Shown one piece after another: positions 40,802-50,159 of a stretch of 64,000 nt of DNA. The DNA is from Mycobacterium kiyosense (GTDB lineage: Bacteria > Actinomycetota > Actinomycetes > Mycobacteriales > Mycobacteriaceae). Under the pieces are notes generated by a model, which worked only from the letters and a program-made list of their open reading frames with translations, did no database searches and was not told where the DNA came from. Within the stretch, counting starts at the first letter, position 1. Every line of letters begins with the position of its first letter. The position numbers were made by a program, and so were the translations under genes. The stretch spans positions 1,860,001-1,924,000 of the forward strand of contig AP025179.1 in assembly GCA_021654635.1 (NCBI GenBank), written 5' to 3'.

Positions 40802-41752
40802 GTGCGCGACGAGTCCCCGACGCTTGCGGAACTGGGTGAGTTCGGCGTGATCGAACGCCTGGTGCGCGACCGCCGCCAGCCCGCCGCGGTGATCCTCGGA
40901 CCCGGCGACGACGCCGCGGTGGTGTCGGCCGGCGCCGGCCGTACCGTGGTCTCCACCGATATGTTGGTGCAGGACAGGCACTTTCGGCTGGATTGGTCGA
41001 CCCCGCACGAGGTCGGGCGCAAGGCGATCGCGCAGAACGCGGCGGACATCGAGGCGATGGGTGCGCGGCCGACGGCGTTCGTCGTCGGCTTCGGCGCCCC
41101 GGGCAGCACCGACTCCGGCCTGGTGACCGCGCTGGTCGACGGCATGTGGGATGAGGCGCAGCGGATCGGTGCCGGCATCGCCGGCGGCGACCTGGTCAGG
41201 TGCCCGCAGTGGGTGGTGTCGGTGACGGTGCTGGGCGAGCTCGACGGGCGCGCGCCGGTGCTGCGCTCGGGCGCGCGGGTGGGTTCGACGGTTGCCGTCC
41301 GCGGCGACCTGGGCCGCTCGGCGGCCGGATACGAGTTGTGGCGCAACGGGATCGAGGAGTTCGGCGAGCTGCGCTCCCGACACCTGGTACCGCGGCCGCC
41401 GTACGGCGCGGGCCCGGCGGCCGCGGCCGCCGGCGCCACCGCGATGATCGATATCTCCGACGGTCTGGTCGCCGATTTGCGGCATGTGGCCGAGGCGTCC
41501 GGGGTGGGAATCGACCTGTCCGCCGCGGCGCTGGCGCCGGACCGGGACGCGGTATCGGTCGCAGCTGCCGCCGTCGGCGCCGACCCCTGGGCGTGGGTAC
41601 TCGGTGGCGGTGAGGACCACGCCCTGGTGGCGTGTTTCCCCGGTGCGGTTCCGGACGGGTGGCGTGTCATCGGCCGGGTGCTGGACGGGACGGCGCGGGT
41701 GTTGGTGGACGGTGAGGAATGGAGTGGGTATGCGGGCTGGCAGTCGTATTAG
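40802..41752 (+). CDS. thiL: Thiamine-monophosphate kinase
   Basis: 316 residues; the last step to thiamine diphosphate. ATP and Mg binding segments are ILGPGDDAAVV, VVSTDMLVQDRHFRLDW and AIAQNAADIEAMGARP; MIDISDGLVADLRH and VLGGGEDHALVAC complete the PurM-like fold. GTG 40802 was chosen because GGGGGAGGAGG lies 7-9 bases upstream; an in-frame ATG at 40772 would add 10 residues. ung follows 33 bp downstream. Confidence 0.92.
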   Translation: MRDESPTLAELGEFGVIERLVRDRRQPAAVILGPGDDAAVVSAGAGRTVVSTDMLVQDRHFRLDWSTPHEVGRKAIAQNAADIEAMGARPTAFVVGFGAPGSTDSGLVTALVDGMWDEAQRIGAGIAGGDLVRCPQWVVSVTVLGELDGRAPVLRSGARVGSTVAVRGDLGRSAAGYELWRNGIEEFGELRSRHLVPRPPYGAGPAAAAAGATAMIDISDGLVADLRHVAEASGVGIDLSAAALAPDRDAVSVAAAAVGADPWAWVLGGGEDHALVACFPGAVPDGWRVIGRVLDGTARVLVDGEEWSGYAGWQSY

Positions 41753-41785
41753 TTGCCGCGCCGGCAGTGCGGCCGGGGGAGCGCG

Positions 41786-42469
41786 ATGACCGCGCGTCCG
41801 CTGAGCGAACTCGTCGAGGCGGGCTGGGCGAGGGCGCTGGCGCCGGTGGCCGATCAGGTGAGCCGGATGGGGCAGTTCCTGCGCGAGGAGATCGCGGCCG
41901 GGCGACGCTACCTGCCGGCCGGGCCGAACGTGTTGCGCGCCTTCACTTTCCCGTTCGACCAGGTGCGAGTGCTGATCGTCGGGCAGGACCCGTACCCCAC
42001 TCCCGGACACGCGGTGGGGTTGAGCTTTTCGGTGGCACCCGACGTGCGTCCGTTGCCGCGCAGCCTGTCGAACATCTTCGACGAATACGGCAGCGACCTC
42101 GGTTTCCCGGCACCGTCCTGCGGTGACCTGACGCCGTGGGCGCAGCGCGGCGTGCTGCTGCTGAACAGGGTGCTCACCGTGCGCCCGAACAACCCGGCCT
42201 CGCACCGCGGCAAAGGCTGGGAAGCGGTGACGGAGTGCGCTATTCGCGCGCTGGTGGCGCGCGAGCAGCCGCTGGTCGCGATCCTGTGGGGTCGCGACGC
42301 CTCGACTCTGAAGCCGATGCTGGCCGAGGGGGATTGCACTGCCATCGAATCCCCGCACCCCTCGCCGCTGTCGGCGTCGCGCGGGTTCTTCGGGTCGCGG
42401 CCGTTCAGTCGCGCCAACGAACTGCTGACGGGCATGGGCGCCGAACCGATCGACTGGCGGCTGCCCTGA
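41786..42469 (+). CDS. ung: Uracil-DNA glycosylase
   Basis: 227 residues, the usual family-1 UDG length. The water-activating motif is [18 protein letters not shown], the middle signature is [19 protein letters not shown], and the C-terminal DNA-intercalation motif is [13 protein letters not shown]. It removes uracil from DNA. ATG 41786 follows GGGGGAGCGCG and lies 33 bp after thiL. Confidence 0.95.
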   Translation: MTARPLSELVEAGWARALAPVADQVSRMGQFLREEIAAGRRYLPAGPNVLRAFTFPFDQVRVLIVGQDPYPTPGHAVGLSFSVAPDVRPLPRSLSNIFDEYGSDLGFPAPSCGDLTPWAQRGVLLLNRVLTVRPNNPASHRGKGWEAVTECAIRALVAREQPLVAILWGRDASTLKPMLAEGDCTAIESPHPSPLSASRGFFGSRPFSRANELLTGMGAEPIDWRLP

Positions 42470-42484
42470 CGGACCTGCGGACGG

Positions 42485-43315
42485 TCAGGCGCCCGGGAAA
42501 TTGACGTCCTTGGTGACGGCTTTCCACTCCTCGATCGACGCCGACATGGCGGCGATCTTGTCGCGCATCGCCTTGAGCACGTCGCGGCCCAGCAGCAGCC
42601 GCAACGGCGGGTCGTCGAGTCCGGTGACCATCAGCACCGCCTCGGCCACCTTGCGCGGGTCGCCCGGCAGGTGATCGGCGAACTGCTTGATCAGGTCTTT
42701 TCGCGCGGCCACATCGGCATAGTCGGCGATCGGGTGTGCGGACTCCTTCATCGACCGCGACGCCCAGTCGGTCCGGAACGCGCCCGGTTCGATGGCGGTG
42801 ACCTTGATGCCCAGCGGCCGCACCTCCTGGGCCAGCGCTTCGGTCACCGCCTCCAGCGCGAACTTGGTGGACGAGTAGTAGGCGTTGGGCGGGTTGGCCA
42901 CCAGGCCGGTCATCGACGAGATGTTGACGATGTGCCCGCTTCCCCGGGCCCGCATCGCGGGCAGCACCGCCTTGATCATGTCCACTGCGCCGAAGTAGTT
43001 GACATCGAACAACTTTCGCACCTCGGCGTCCTCACCCTCCTCGACGGCCGACAGGTAACCGTGACCGGCGTTGTTGACCAGCACGTCGATTCCGCCGAAG
43101 GTGTCCTCGGCGGCCTTGACCGCGGCCGCGATCTGTTCGGCGTCGGTGACGTCGAGCGCCACCGCCAGCGCCCGTTCGCCGAATTCGTCGGCGAAGTCCT
43201 GCACCGCCTCGGCCCGTCGTGCGGTCACCACCACGCTGTGGCCGGCTTGCAGTGCCGCGCGGGCGATCTCGCGGCCGAAGCCGGTGGAACAGCCGGTGAC
43301 CAGCCAGCGCGCCAT
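42485..43315 (-). CDS. Short-chain dehydrogenase/reductase
   Basis: 276 residues of a classical SDR: cofactor motif TGCSTGFGREIARAALQAG at 7-25, NNAGHGYLSAVEE, the active-site Ser in NISSMTG and the YYSSTKFALEAVTEAL catalytic Tyr-x3-Lys. The acid residues after the second strand are absent and TARRAEAV is present, so NADP is likelier than NAD. It is convergent with ung and follows the DUF1214 gene by one base, so it belongs to the 46.2 to 42.5 kb minus-strand operon. Confidence 0.85.
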   Translation of the reverse strand: MARWLVTGCSTGFGREIARAALQAGHSVVVTARRAEAVQDFADEFGERALAVALDVTDAEQIAAAVKAAEDTFGGIDVLVNNAGHGYLSAVEEGEDAEVRKLFDVNYFGAVDMIKAVLPAMRARGSGHIVNISSMTGLVANPPNAYYSSTKFALEAVTEALAQEVRPLGIKVTAIEPGAFRTDWASRSMKESAHPIADYADVAARKDLIKQFADHLPGDPRKVAEAVLMVTGLDDPPLRLLLGRDVLKAMRDKIAAMSASIEEWKAVTKDVNFPGA

Positions 43316-43316
43316 C

Positions 43317-44561
43317 TCAGGCCGTCCCTTCCGGCAGCCGCCGCAGATATGCCGTGCGGCGTTCGGCGAGTTCGGTCTTGCGCATCTGCTCGGTCACCCG
43401 CGGCAGCTGCGGTACCTCGGCTTCGAGCAGGTCCCGTTTGACCACCCGGCCGTGCGCGCCCAGACCCGCACGCGGGCCGGTCTCACCGAACTCGGCCATC
43501 CGCAGGGTCAGGACGGCCTCACGGAGCCCGTCGGTGTCGATCCAGTTGGCCAGGCCGGGATCCTCGGGGGAGATCACATAGGTGTAGGTGCCGTCCTCGT
43601 TGGGCACCGACTGCGCCTTGTTGAGGCTGCCGGTGCGGTCGACGATGTCCAGCGTGGTGCCCCAGATGTTGCTCAGCGGCACCGTGAAGTATTCGGCGCC
43701 ACCGGCGTTGAGGTCGACCACGAACACCTCGTCGGGGGCCAGGTCGATGCGGCCCATCACGTAGAACTGGTTGCGCATCGCGCCGTCCTTGTCCGCCGAC
43801 CACGCCAGGTCGAAGTGGTTGGCCGGCATCTTGTAGACGCCGTGGCTGAGCCTGCCGGTGAAGTTGGCGAAGTAGGCCATCATCGCCGCGGTCGCCTCGG
43901 CCTGCTCGTCGAGCGTGCGGGCCGGCGTTTCGGGTGGGCCGCCGAGTCGTTGTATCTCAATATGATTCGGGTCGTCGCGGCCCCAGTCCAGCAGCACGTC
44001 CCGGATGTAGAACTCGTGCGCCTCGGGCGTGCTGCGCACGTGGTTGGGTCGCCCGTTGGCGGGCTCGGAGTCGATGGTGATGGTGTAGCTGCCGTCGGAG
44101 TCGACCGCCATGGTGCGTCCGTTGAGCACGTCGACGGTGCCCATGTCGGCGTCCCACAGGGTGAAGTAGTTCTCGGTCATCCGGTTCTTGCCCACCCGAC
44201 CGTGGATTTCGTAACGTTCGTCCCCGGAGATCGGGATCACCCGGTACACGCTGTCGGGATTGTCGATGCCCCAACGTGATCCGGGGATGCGGCGGCCGTC
44301 GACGGGGTGGGCCAGCCGGGTGATGCAACTGACCTTGGGCCGCAACTTGTCCTGATTGGACGACCAGATCGCGGCCGAGAACATCACCTCGGCGAACGCG
44401 TCGTCGAAGCGTTCCCGCATCGCCTCGGATGCCTTGGCGCGGCCCAGCCAGGTTTGCGCAACGGTTTCGTAGGCGGCCCTGACGGTAGGGTGTTCGATCA
44501 GTTCGAGGGCGGCCAGTTCCTGCTCGTGCTGGGATGCCGTCGCGACCGGGTGGTCGAGCAT
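43317..44561 (-). CDS. DUF1214-domain protein
   Basis: 414 residues. An N-terminal helical region (HPTVRAAYETVAQTWLGRAKASEAM) precedes a beta-rich part with WGIDNPDSVYRVIPISGDERYEI, and the C-terminal DUF1214 domain has MNQFYVMGRIDLAPDEVFVV-type strands and YTYVISPEDPGLANWIDT. The domain's function is unknown; in mycobacteria it often neighbours sulfotransferases and SDRs of lipid or steroid type. Its ATG (44561) overlaps the TGA of the sulfotransferase gene by one base, a clear operon link. Confidence 0.78.
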   Translation of the reverse strand: MLDHPVATASQHEQELAALELIEHPTVRAAYETVAQTWLGRAKASEAMRERFDDAFAEVMFSAAIWSSNQDKLRPKVSCITRLAHPVDGRRIPGSRWGIDNPDSVYRVIPISGDERYEIHGRVGKNRMTENYFTLWDADMGTVDVLNGRTMAVDSDGSYTITIDSEPANGRPNHVRSTPEAHEFYIRDVLLDWGRDDPNHIEIQRLGGPPETPARTLDEQAEATAAMMAYFANFTGRLSHGVYKMPANHFDLAWSADKDGAMRNQFYVMGRIDLAPDEVFVVDLNAGGAEYFTVPLSNIWGTTLDIVDRTGSLNKAQSVPNEDGTYTYVISPEDPGLANWIDTDGLREAVLTLRMAEFGETGPRAGLGAHGRVVKRDLLEAEVPQLPRVTEQMRKTELAERRTAYLRRLPEGTA

Positions 44562-45757
44562 CAATGGATCCTCTCGTCGATGAATTCTGCAAAACGCTTG
44601 TTGTACAGACTGAATCGCTCGTCGACCTGTTCGGGCCGCAGACCGTATTCGGCCAGCCCGTAGGCCGGACGCGCCGGCTCCCGGGGCCGCTCGCGCAGCC
44701 AGCGCCGCATCGCGTCCTCGGCCGGCGCGCTCAGCGGGAGACCGACGGCGTCGTAGACCCGGGCCACCTGCCCGATCGGATCGGCCACCGCGGCGTCGAA
44801 CCCGACGTCGGTCACCCGTGCGGCATCGTCATCCCAGCCGTCCCGGGCAGCCACGGCCCGGTCGTTGGTCCAGCCCATCCGCTGCAGCCACTGCGCGCCC
44901 ACCCGGGCGCGGTCCACGGTGTCGGCGTGCATGGCGTGCAGAGTGGCGTTGAGACCGGCGCCGGAGGCGATGGTGGTGCGCGGATTCCGGTGCATATGGA
45001 CGAGGTGCAGATCCTCGAACTGCGCGCGCAACAAGTCCAGATAGCCAAGGTGGGCAGGCGATTTGAGCACCCAGCGGCGCGGCTGTTGGCCACGCTGTCG
45101 TTTCTGCCATTGCAGGAACTGCAGCATGCGGTGCAGGTAGTCGTAGGCCGGCGTGAAATCCTGTGCGTCGAGCCAGGATCGGTAGTGCGGCAGGTTCGCG
45201 CCGGATTCCGGAACGTGCGACAGGAACGCGTCGGCCAGGAAGACGATCTCCTCCTCGGCCTCGCGCGCGTACATCGGATGAATGGTGAACAACTCCGGCG
45301 CCAGTTCGCGCGACTTGGCTTCGCGCGCTTCGCTGATGGCGATGCGTGGGTCCGGGCCACCTTGGCCGTCGAACCGGTAGCCGAGCCGGGGCGCGACCTC
45401 GACCACCTCCCAGCCGTAGGCGCAGCTCAAGCGCGGGTCGGCGGCCAGGAGTCGTTGCAGCAGCGTGGTTCCGCTGCGCATCATGCCGACCACCACGATG
45501 GGTGCCTGCACCTGCTCGTCCAGTATCTCCGGGTGCCGCCGGACCCACTCCTGGGTGCGCAGCCGCATCCGCAGGCTGTGCACCAGGCCCGAGCGCAGGA
45601 TGTGGGTGCCGATCGCGTTCAGTTCGGCCCGCGCGTAGTCGGCCAGCAACACCTGCAGCGGTTCCTCGAATTCGCCTGGGCCCCAATCCGTCAGCGATTC
45701 TTTGCGTTGCGCGTCGGCCATGATCGCCGCGCGGTCGAAGCCGGCTGAGTTGTCCAC
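44561..45757 (-). CDS. PAPS-type sulfotransferase family protein
   Basis: 398 residues. The 5'-phosphosulfate loop is VVVGMMRSGTTLLQRLLAADP; the 3'-phosphate part is VLKSPAHLGYLDLL followed by LVHMHRNPRTTIASG. These place it in the mycobacterial sulfotransferase group acting on carbohydrates, lipids or small molecules; the acceptor is unknown. The GTG start at 45757 is 3 bp after the SnoaL-like gene. It appears to be the second gene of a SnoaL, sulfotransferase, DUF1214, SDR operon. Confidence 0.83.
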   Translation of the reverse strand: MDNSAGFDRAAIMADAQRKESLTDWGPGEFEEPLQVLLADYARAELNAIGTHILRSGLVHSLRMRLRTQEWVRRHPEILDEQVQAPIVVVGMMRSGTTLLQRLLAADPRLSCAYGWEVVEVAPRLGYRFDGQGGPDPRIAISEAREAKSRELAPELFTIHPMYAREAEEEIVFLADAFLSHVPESGANLPHYRSWLDAQDFTPAYDYLHRMLQFLQWQKRQRGQQPRRWVLKSPAHLGYLDLLRAQFEDLHLVHMHRNPRTTIASGAGLNATLHAMHADTVDRARVGAQWLQRMGWTNDRAVAARDGWDDDAARVTDVGFDAAVADPIGQVARVYDAVGLPLSAPAEDAMRRWLRERPREPARPAYGLAEYGLRPEQVDERFSLYNKRFAEFIDERIH

Positions 45758-45760
45758 TGG

Positions 45761-46204
45761 TCAAAACTTCAGGTGACGGCTCAGATCGCCCACCTGGTCG
45801 ATGAACATGGTGCGGCTGTCGAACCACCAGACGCCGTCGATCCGCTGGAAGGTGTCCTTGTAGTGCCCGGTCACGATCACCTGCAACGGCAGGTCCGGGG
45901 TGGCCTGGGTGACGCAGTAGTAGGAGGTGCTGCGCGCGGTGCCCGCGGCCTCGTCGATCTGCAGTTGCACATTGGTGGTGTTGTGGTGGGTCTTGGGGGT
46001 GCCGTCTTCGTAGAGCCGGGTGCTCATCTCGTACATGGCGCGCACGCCGGTGATGCCGGTGAAGACGGTCTCTGGTGGGCCGTCCTCCACCCCGCAGATG
46101 CGGCCGTGCCGGAAGAGCGCGGCAACACCGTCGAGATCGCCGCCGTCGAGCAGTTCGGCGTAGGTGTAGATCAAGTTCGTGATCGCTACGGCGCTGTCAC
46201 TCAC
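45761..46204 (-). CDS. SnoaL-like (NTF2 fold) protein
   Basis: 147 residues: LIYTYAELLDGGDLDGVAALF, THHNTTNVQLQIDEAAGTARSTSYYCVTQ, VIVTGHYKDTFQRIDGVWWFDSR. This is the standard SnoaL/ring-hydroxylating-beta-like NTF2 fold, found in small isomerases, dehydratases and hydrolases. GTG 46204 starts the gene. It heads the minus-strand operon and is divergent from an SDR gene. Confidence 0.82.
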   Translation of the reverse strand: MSDSAVAITNLIYTYAELLDGGDLDGVAALFRHGRICGVEDGPPETVFTGITGVRAMYEMSTRLYEDGTPKTHHNTTNVQLQIDEAAGTARSTSYYCVTQATPDLPLQVIVTGHYKDTFQRIDGVWWFDSRTMFIDQVGDLSRHLKF

Positions 46205-46312
46205 GTTCGATTCCGCTCCTGACTGTCTGTCGAGCAGGTGCCCAACCGAGCCCAGACCATGTTGGCAGAACCGCTGTGGCTTTCATAGAACCGCCCACTA
46301 TTCTTGGCCGTT

Positions 46313-47203
46313 GTGACGTTACCCTGGACTCCCGCCCGGCTCGGCGATCTGAGCGGCAAGCGAGTCATCGTGACCGGAGCGACCAACGGCGTCGGCCTGG
46401 GAACCGCGCGCGCCCTGGCCAACGCCGGCGCACATGTCATCCTCGCGGTGCGCAACACCGAACTCGGTGAGCAGCGTGCCGCCCAGATCGCAGGCTCGAC
46501 GTCGGTGGTCAAGCTCGACCTGGCCGACCTGTCCTCGGTGCGCGCCTTCCCCGATCTGATCGACGGAGACGTCGACATCCTGATCAACAACGCCGGAACC
46601 CTGACCGACCGGCGCAAGGACACCGTCGACGGCTTCGAGATGACGCTGGGCACCAACCTGCTCGGACCGTTCGCGCTGACGAACCTGCTGCTGCCGCGGG
46701 TGCGTTCGCAGATCGTCAATGTCGGCTCGGACGCGCACCGCTCGGCGACACTGCGACTCGACGATCTGCACCTGCGCCGCAACAAGTGGTCGCGGCTGGG
46801 GGCCTACGCGCAGTCGAAGCTCACGGTGATGTTGTGGGGCCTGGAGTTGGACCGCCGGCTGCGTGCGGCGGGCTCACCGGTCGTCAGCCAGCTCACGCAC
46901 CCCGGTTGGGTCGCCTCGAACCTTTCGCATCTTTCCGACTCCGGGCTGATGTCGTTGGCGCACAAGGTAACTAAGAGTCTGGCCGATCGGCTGGGCAACG
47001 ACATCGACCAGGGTGCTGCGCCCACCCTGTTCTGCATCAGCGAACCGGTGCCGCCGGGCAGCTACATCGGTGTCAGCGGTAGGGGAGGGCTGCGGGGCGA
47101 TCCGGTGTTCATCGGACGTTCGGCCGTCGCCGGCGATTACGACACGGCGGCCCGGCTGGTGGCGTTCGCCGAAGCGGAGACCGGCACCACCGTGCCGCTT
47201 TGA
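46313..47203 (+). CDS. Short-chain dehydrogenase/reductase (retinol-dehydrogenase-like)
   Basis: 296 residues from GTG 46313; a TTG at 46304 would add three. The cofactor motif is VTGATNGVGLGTARALANAG, followed by NNAGTLTDRRKD, NVGSDAHRSA with the active-site Ser, and YAQSKLTVMLWGLEL with Tyr-x3-Lys. The lipid- or retinol-dehydrogenase-like type is common in mycobacteria. It is the last undamaged gene before the decayed region. Confidence 0.85.
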   Translation: MTLPWTPARLGDLSGKRVIVTGATNGVGLGTARALANAGAHVILAVRNTELGEQRAAQIAGSTSVVKLDLADLSSVRAFPDLIDGDVDILINNAGTLTDRRKDTVDGFEMTLGTNLLGPFALTNLLLPRVRSQIVNVGSDAHRSATLRLDDLHLRRNKWSRLGAYAQSKLTVMLWGLELDRRLRAAGSPVVSQLTHPGWVASNLSHLSDSGLMSLAHKVTKSLADRLGNDIDQGAAPTLFCISEPVPPGSYIGVSGRGGLRGDPVFIGRSAVAGDYDTAARLVAFAEAETGTTVPL

Positions 47204-47278
47204 TGCCCGGCGAAACGGCCCGCGGCAATTTCTAGCGATTGCGGCGTTCGTCCGATTACCGCGCCGCAATCACCGCCA

Positions 47279-47535
47279 TTAGTTCCTCGACGACGCGGGT
47301 GGTGGTTGGGGTTGGAAGGGTGTGTACCACCACCATTGGGCGTGTTCGCCGGTGGGGCCGGTGCAGGGTTTGACGTCGGGAGGTGCGGCGGTGGGGGGTC
47401 GGGCCAGTGATCCGGTGGCAGGGTCGGCCGCTGCTGTCATGACGGTGAGTTGGTCGGCGGGGCCGGTGAGGGTGATCAGGCCGCGGTGATGTGCGCGGTG
47501 GTAGGGGCAGACCAGGGCCAGATTGCTCGCAAGTT
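47279..47535 (-). pseudogene. 3' remnant of a DUF222/HNH (13E12) gene
   Basis: The minus strand reads SNLALVCPYHRAHHRGLITLTGP through GEHAQWWWYTPFQPQPPP to a TAA at 47279-47281. This matches the C-terminal end of 13E12-type HNH proteins. The DUF222 part and most of the HNH motif are absent: upstream of about 47535 the sequence is unrelated. It is a truncated copy, different in its tail from the intact gene at 10.7 kb. Confidence 0.72.
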
Positions 47536-47575
47536 GAGAATCTACCCTCTTACTGGCGGTCTTCCGCCACGAAGG

Positions 47576-48187
47576 TTAGACCGCCGGGCTAGCCGGTGGT
47601 GTGGGTGCGGCGGTGGTAGTGGCGATGACGTGGGCCCGGTTGCCGCAGATGTTGGCGGTGCACCAGCCGCGGCGCGGATTGGTGGCCAGAAAGAGCATGG
47701 AGCAATCCGTTGGCGCAGCGTCGCAACTGGTCGCGGTAGCGGGGATCAGAGTACGGTTATGGCGTCGGTGGCGGTAGGTCATAGAGCGCGGGGTTTCCGC
47801 CGTATCCGACAGTGCCAAACGCACGCTGCGCTGCAGCTCGGTGGCGATTAGGTCCAACCGTGCGCTAATCGGTGCGCCGCGGCGGCGGCGTTGATGTCAT
47901 CCAGCGACTCGGTTGGCGGCACGCGGTGCTCAAGGTAAGGCCGAACGCGTCGCGAACGGCGGCGTAGCCGGCGGGTGGCGGTGGGATCGGGGATAGCACC
48001 GGGAGGCAGTCGCACCCTGCAGCTGCCACCACCGGCGCAGCTGGTCGGGATCGGACAACAAGTCGGTGGCCGGTTGGGTGACCGTGACCAGTGTATCGGC
48101 GAGGTCGACCGATATCGACGGTTCGCCGCCCATCGGAAAGCCCGCCTGTTGCAGCGCCTCCAATGTCGGTCCCGTCTGGATCCTCAC
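47576..48187 (-). pseudogene. CGNR zinc-finger (ABATE domain) regulator, frameshifted
   Basis: The N-terminal ABATE-like part (GGEPSISVDLADTLVTVTQPA, LLSDPDQLRRWWQLQ) starts near 48130, the middle (YAAVRDAFG, DINAAAAAHRL) is in two other frames, and the C-terminal zinc finger (CDAAPTDCSMLF, then RRGWCTANICGNRAH) ends at 47576. At least three frame changes separate these parts. The motif CGNR with its cysteines is recognisable. A second family member is at 53.8 kb. Confidence 0.72.
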
Positions 48188-48352
48188 GTCGCCATTTTAA
48201 GCGTGTGGCGACGCGCAACCGTTGCTCTCTGATCATGCGGAATACCTGTTGAGAGCCCGATGACCACGGTTGCCTTCAATGACCTAATGCGCTACCCTTC
48301 GAGCTATGCATTAGCATGGTCTGCTGATCACCGACCGTTGAGGAGTCCTGTC

Positions 48353-48900
48353 ATGACCGTCGACCCACCATTCGTTACCCGCGCTCGGGGGTGGACCTGG
48401 CCTGGCGTCGTGGCGGCCACGCTGGTCGCCGCGGTCGGCGATGCCGCGTTCGCGTTCATCGCGTACGTGCTGATCGCCCGCCGGTTCAACTTCGAGACAC
48501 TGTTGCAGCAGCCATCGCCAGCGGCCTGCTCGGCGAGTCCGCATTCACCACCGGCCGCGCCGGGATCGGCGTCGCGGCGCTGGGGTTCGCCATCCACCTG
48601 GCGCTGGCGGCAGTGTTCACTTTCTTCTACGCGCTGGTCATCGCACCCCGGGTGCACACCCTGCCGATAGCCACCGCCATTGGAGCGGCCTACGGTGCAG
48701 CGATCTGGGTGTTCATGAACACCGTGGTCTTGCCGTTAGGCCACGCAGCCGGCGAAACGTTCTTAAGTGGCTACTACCTGGCCTTCCTCGTCGATCACGC
48801 GCTGCTGGTCGGATTGCCGATCGCCGTGATTCTGTTCGTCTTCGTCCGTCGCCGCGCCGCTGACCTCGCCCAGTTCCCATCCAATCTGCAACCAACGCTG
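48353..48900 (+). pseudogene. Four-helix membrane protein, frameshifted
   Basis: ATG 48353 follows AGGAG. The first frame encodes a membrane segment (GVVAATLVAAVGDAAFAFIAYVLIARRF); after about 48510 the protein continues in another frame with IASGLLGESAF, GVAALGFAIHLALAAVFTFFYAL, TAIGAAYGAAIWVFMNTVVLPLG and LVDHALLVGLPIAVILFVFV. One indel around 48510-48520 explains the switch. The end is uncertain. Function unknown. Confidence 0.65.
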
Positions 48901-48934
48901 GAGAGTATCGTTTTCTACGCCCATCCGTCACCAC

Positions 48935-49756
48935 AGCCTGACCATCGACCATCTGCATGTCTTCGTCCGCGAAGCCGGCGACCGCGACCGGCCGACGCTG
49001 GTGCTGCTGCCCGGCTACCCGTCGAGTACCCGCGCCTACGTCCGCCTGATCGACCGACTCGCCGAGCAATGGCACACCGTGGCCATCGACTACCCCGGCT
49101 TCGGGCAGTCAGACCCGCTGCCCCAATCCCCCACGTTCGACCGGCTCGCCGAGGTCACCGGTAAGACGATCGACGCGCTCGCCATTAAGGACTACGCCAT
49201 CTACATGTTCGACTTCGGCGCCCCGGTCGGCTTCCGCATCGCCCTCGAGCATGACCAGCGGGTGGCGGCGATCATCACCCAAAACGCCAACGCCTACACC
49301 GACGGCTTCGGACCCGGCGTCGCCGCGCTCGCCAACTGGTGGGAAGACCGCGACGCCGGCCAGCCCGCCGTCGACGAGTTCGTCAGCCTGCCCGGCACCC
49401 AGATGCAATGGCAGGCCGGTGCCCGCGATCCCGAGCACATCGACCCCGCACACGCCTTTGACGACCAGCGCGTGTTGGACCTGCCCGGGCGTGCCGACTA
49501 CATTAGTGCGCCCAAGCGTGGGACTACCAGAACAACCCGCCCCGCTACCCCCACTGGCAGGCCTGGCTGCGGGAACGCCAACCCGCCTTGCTTGCGATCT
49601 GGGGCAAACGACCCGTTCTTCATCCTTCGCCGGCGCCCAGGCCTATAAAACGACGCCCGACGCGACCGTAGTGCTGCTCGACACCGGCTTTAATTTCGCC
49701 CTCGAAGAAGAAGCCGACACCATCACCGAGCATATTCACGAGCTAATGAGGAAGGC
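48935..49756 (+). pseudogene. Alpha/beta hydrolase, frameshifted
   Basis: LTIDHLHVFVREAG and LVLLPGYPSSTRAYV open the fold; YMFDFGAPVGFRIA is the nucleophile elbow with Asp, as in epoxide hydrolases and dehalogenases. The frame from about 49500 shifts first to WDYQNNPPRYPHWQAW and LLAIWGK, then to FAGAQAYKTTPDATVVLLDTG and FALEEEADTITEHIHEL. At least two indels break the gene, the second around 49610-49620. The N-terminal start is unclear. Confidence 0.7.
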
Positions 49757-49850
49757 CTTCGTCGACCACCGCAGTACGGCACGGGCGGCTGAACTGACCA
49801 AGTCTGATTCGCCAGCCGCTCCGGCATCCAGACCCGAGGAGAAGCTGACG

Positions 49851-50159
49851 ATGAGTAACACGTTGCAGGACAGGAAAATCGTGGTGGTAGCGCGGCCCCG
49901 CGCCGCCATCGCCGCCGTACGGCAATTGCACCGATTCACGGGCCGAACGCTCATCGCCTGGAGCGCGTCGGGCAACGTCATATTCCTCCGTCGGCACGCC
50001 CGCCGACTGCAAAAACGGCTCACCGGCGCGCGAGTCGAGCTGATCCCGCACACACGTGCATTCATCTCCGACGACCAACCCGAAGTTCTCGCCAAAGCCA
50101 TCCACCGGTTGCTGGCACCCACGCCGGAACTGGAACACATCCTTGACACAGCATCATGA
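49851..50159 (+). pseudogene. C-terminal fragment of a second alpha/beta hydrolase, possibly expressed
   Basis: 102 residues from ATG 49851 after GAGGAGA. Residues 22-95 match only the last third of alpha/beta hydrolases (TLIAWSASGNVIF, ARVELIPHTRAFISDDQPEVLAKAI). The N-terminal lid and nucleophile parts are missing, so the gene has lost its 5' two thirds. The reading frame is clean and its stop overlaps the MOSC start by four bases, so a short peptide could still be made. Confidence 0.6.

Noticed and set aside
47204..48300. Insertion sequence or transposase at the start of the decayed region
   Set aside because: I found no transposase motif or terminal inverted repeats; the fragments belong to HNH and CGNR genes.
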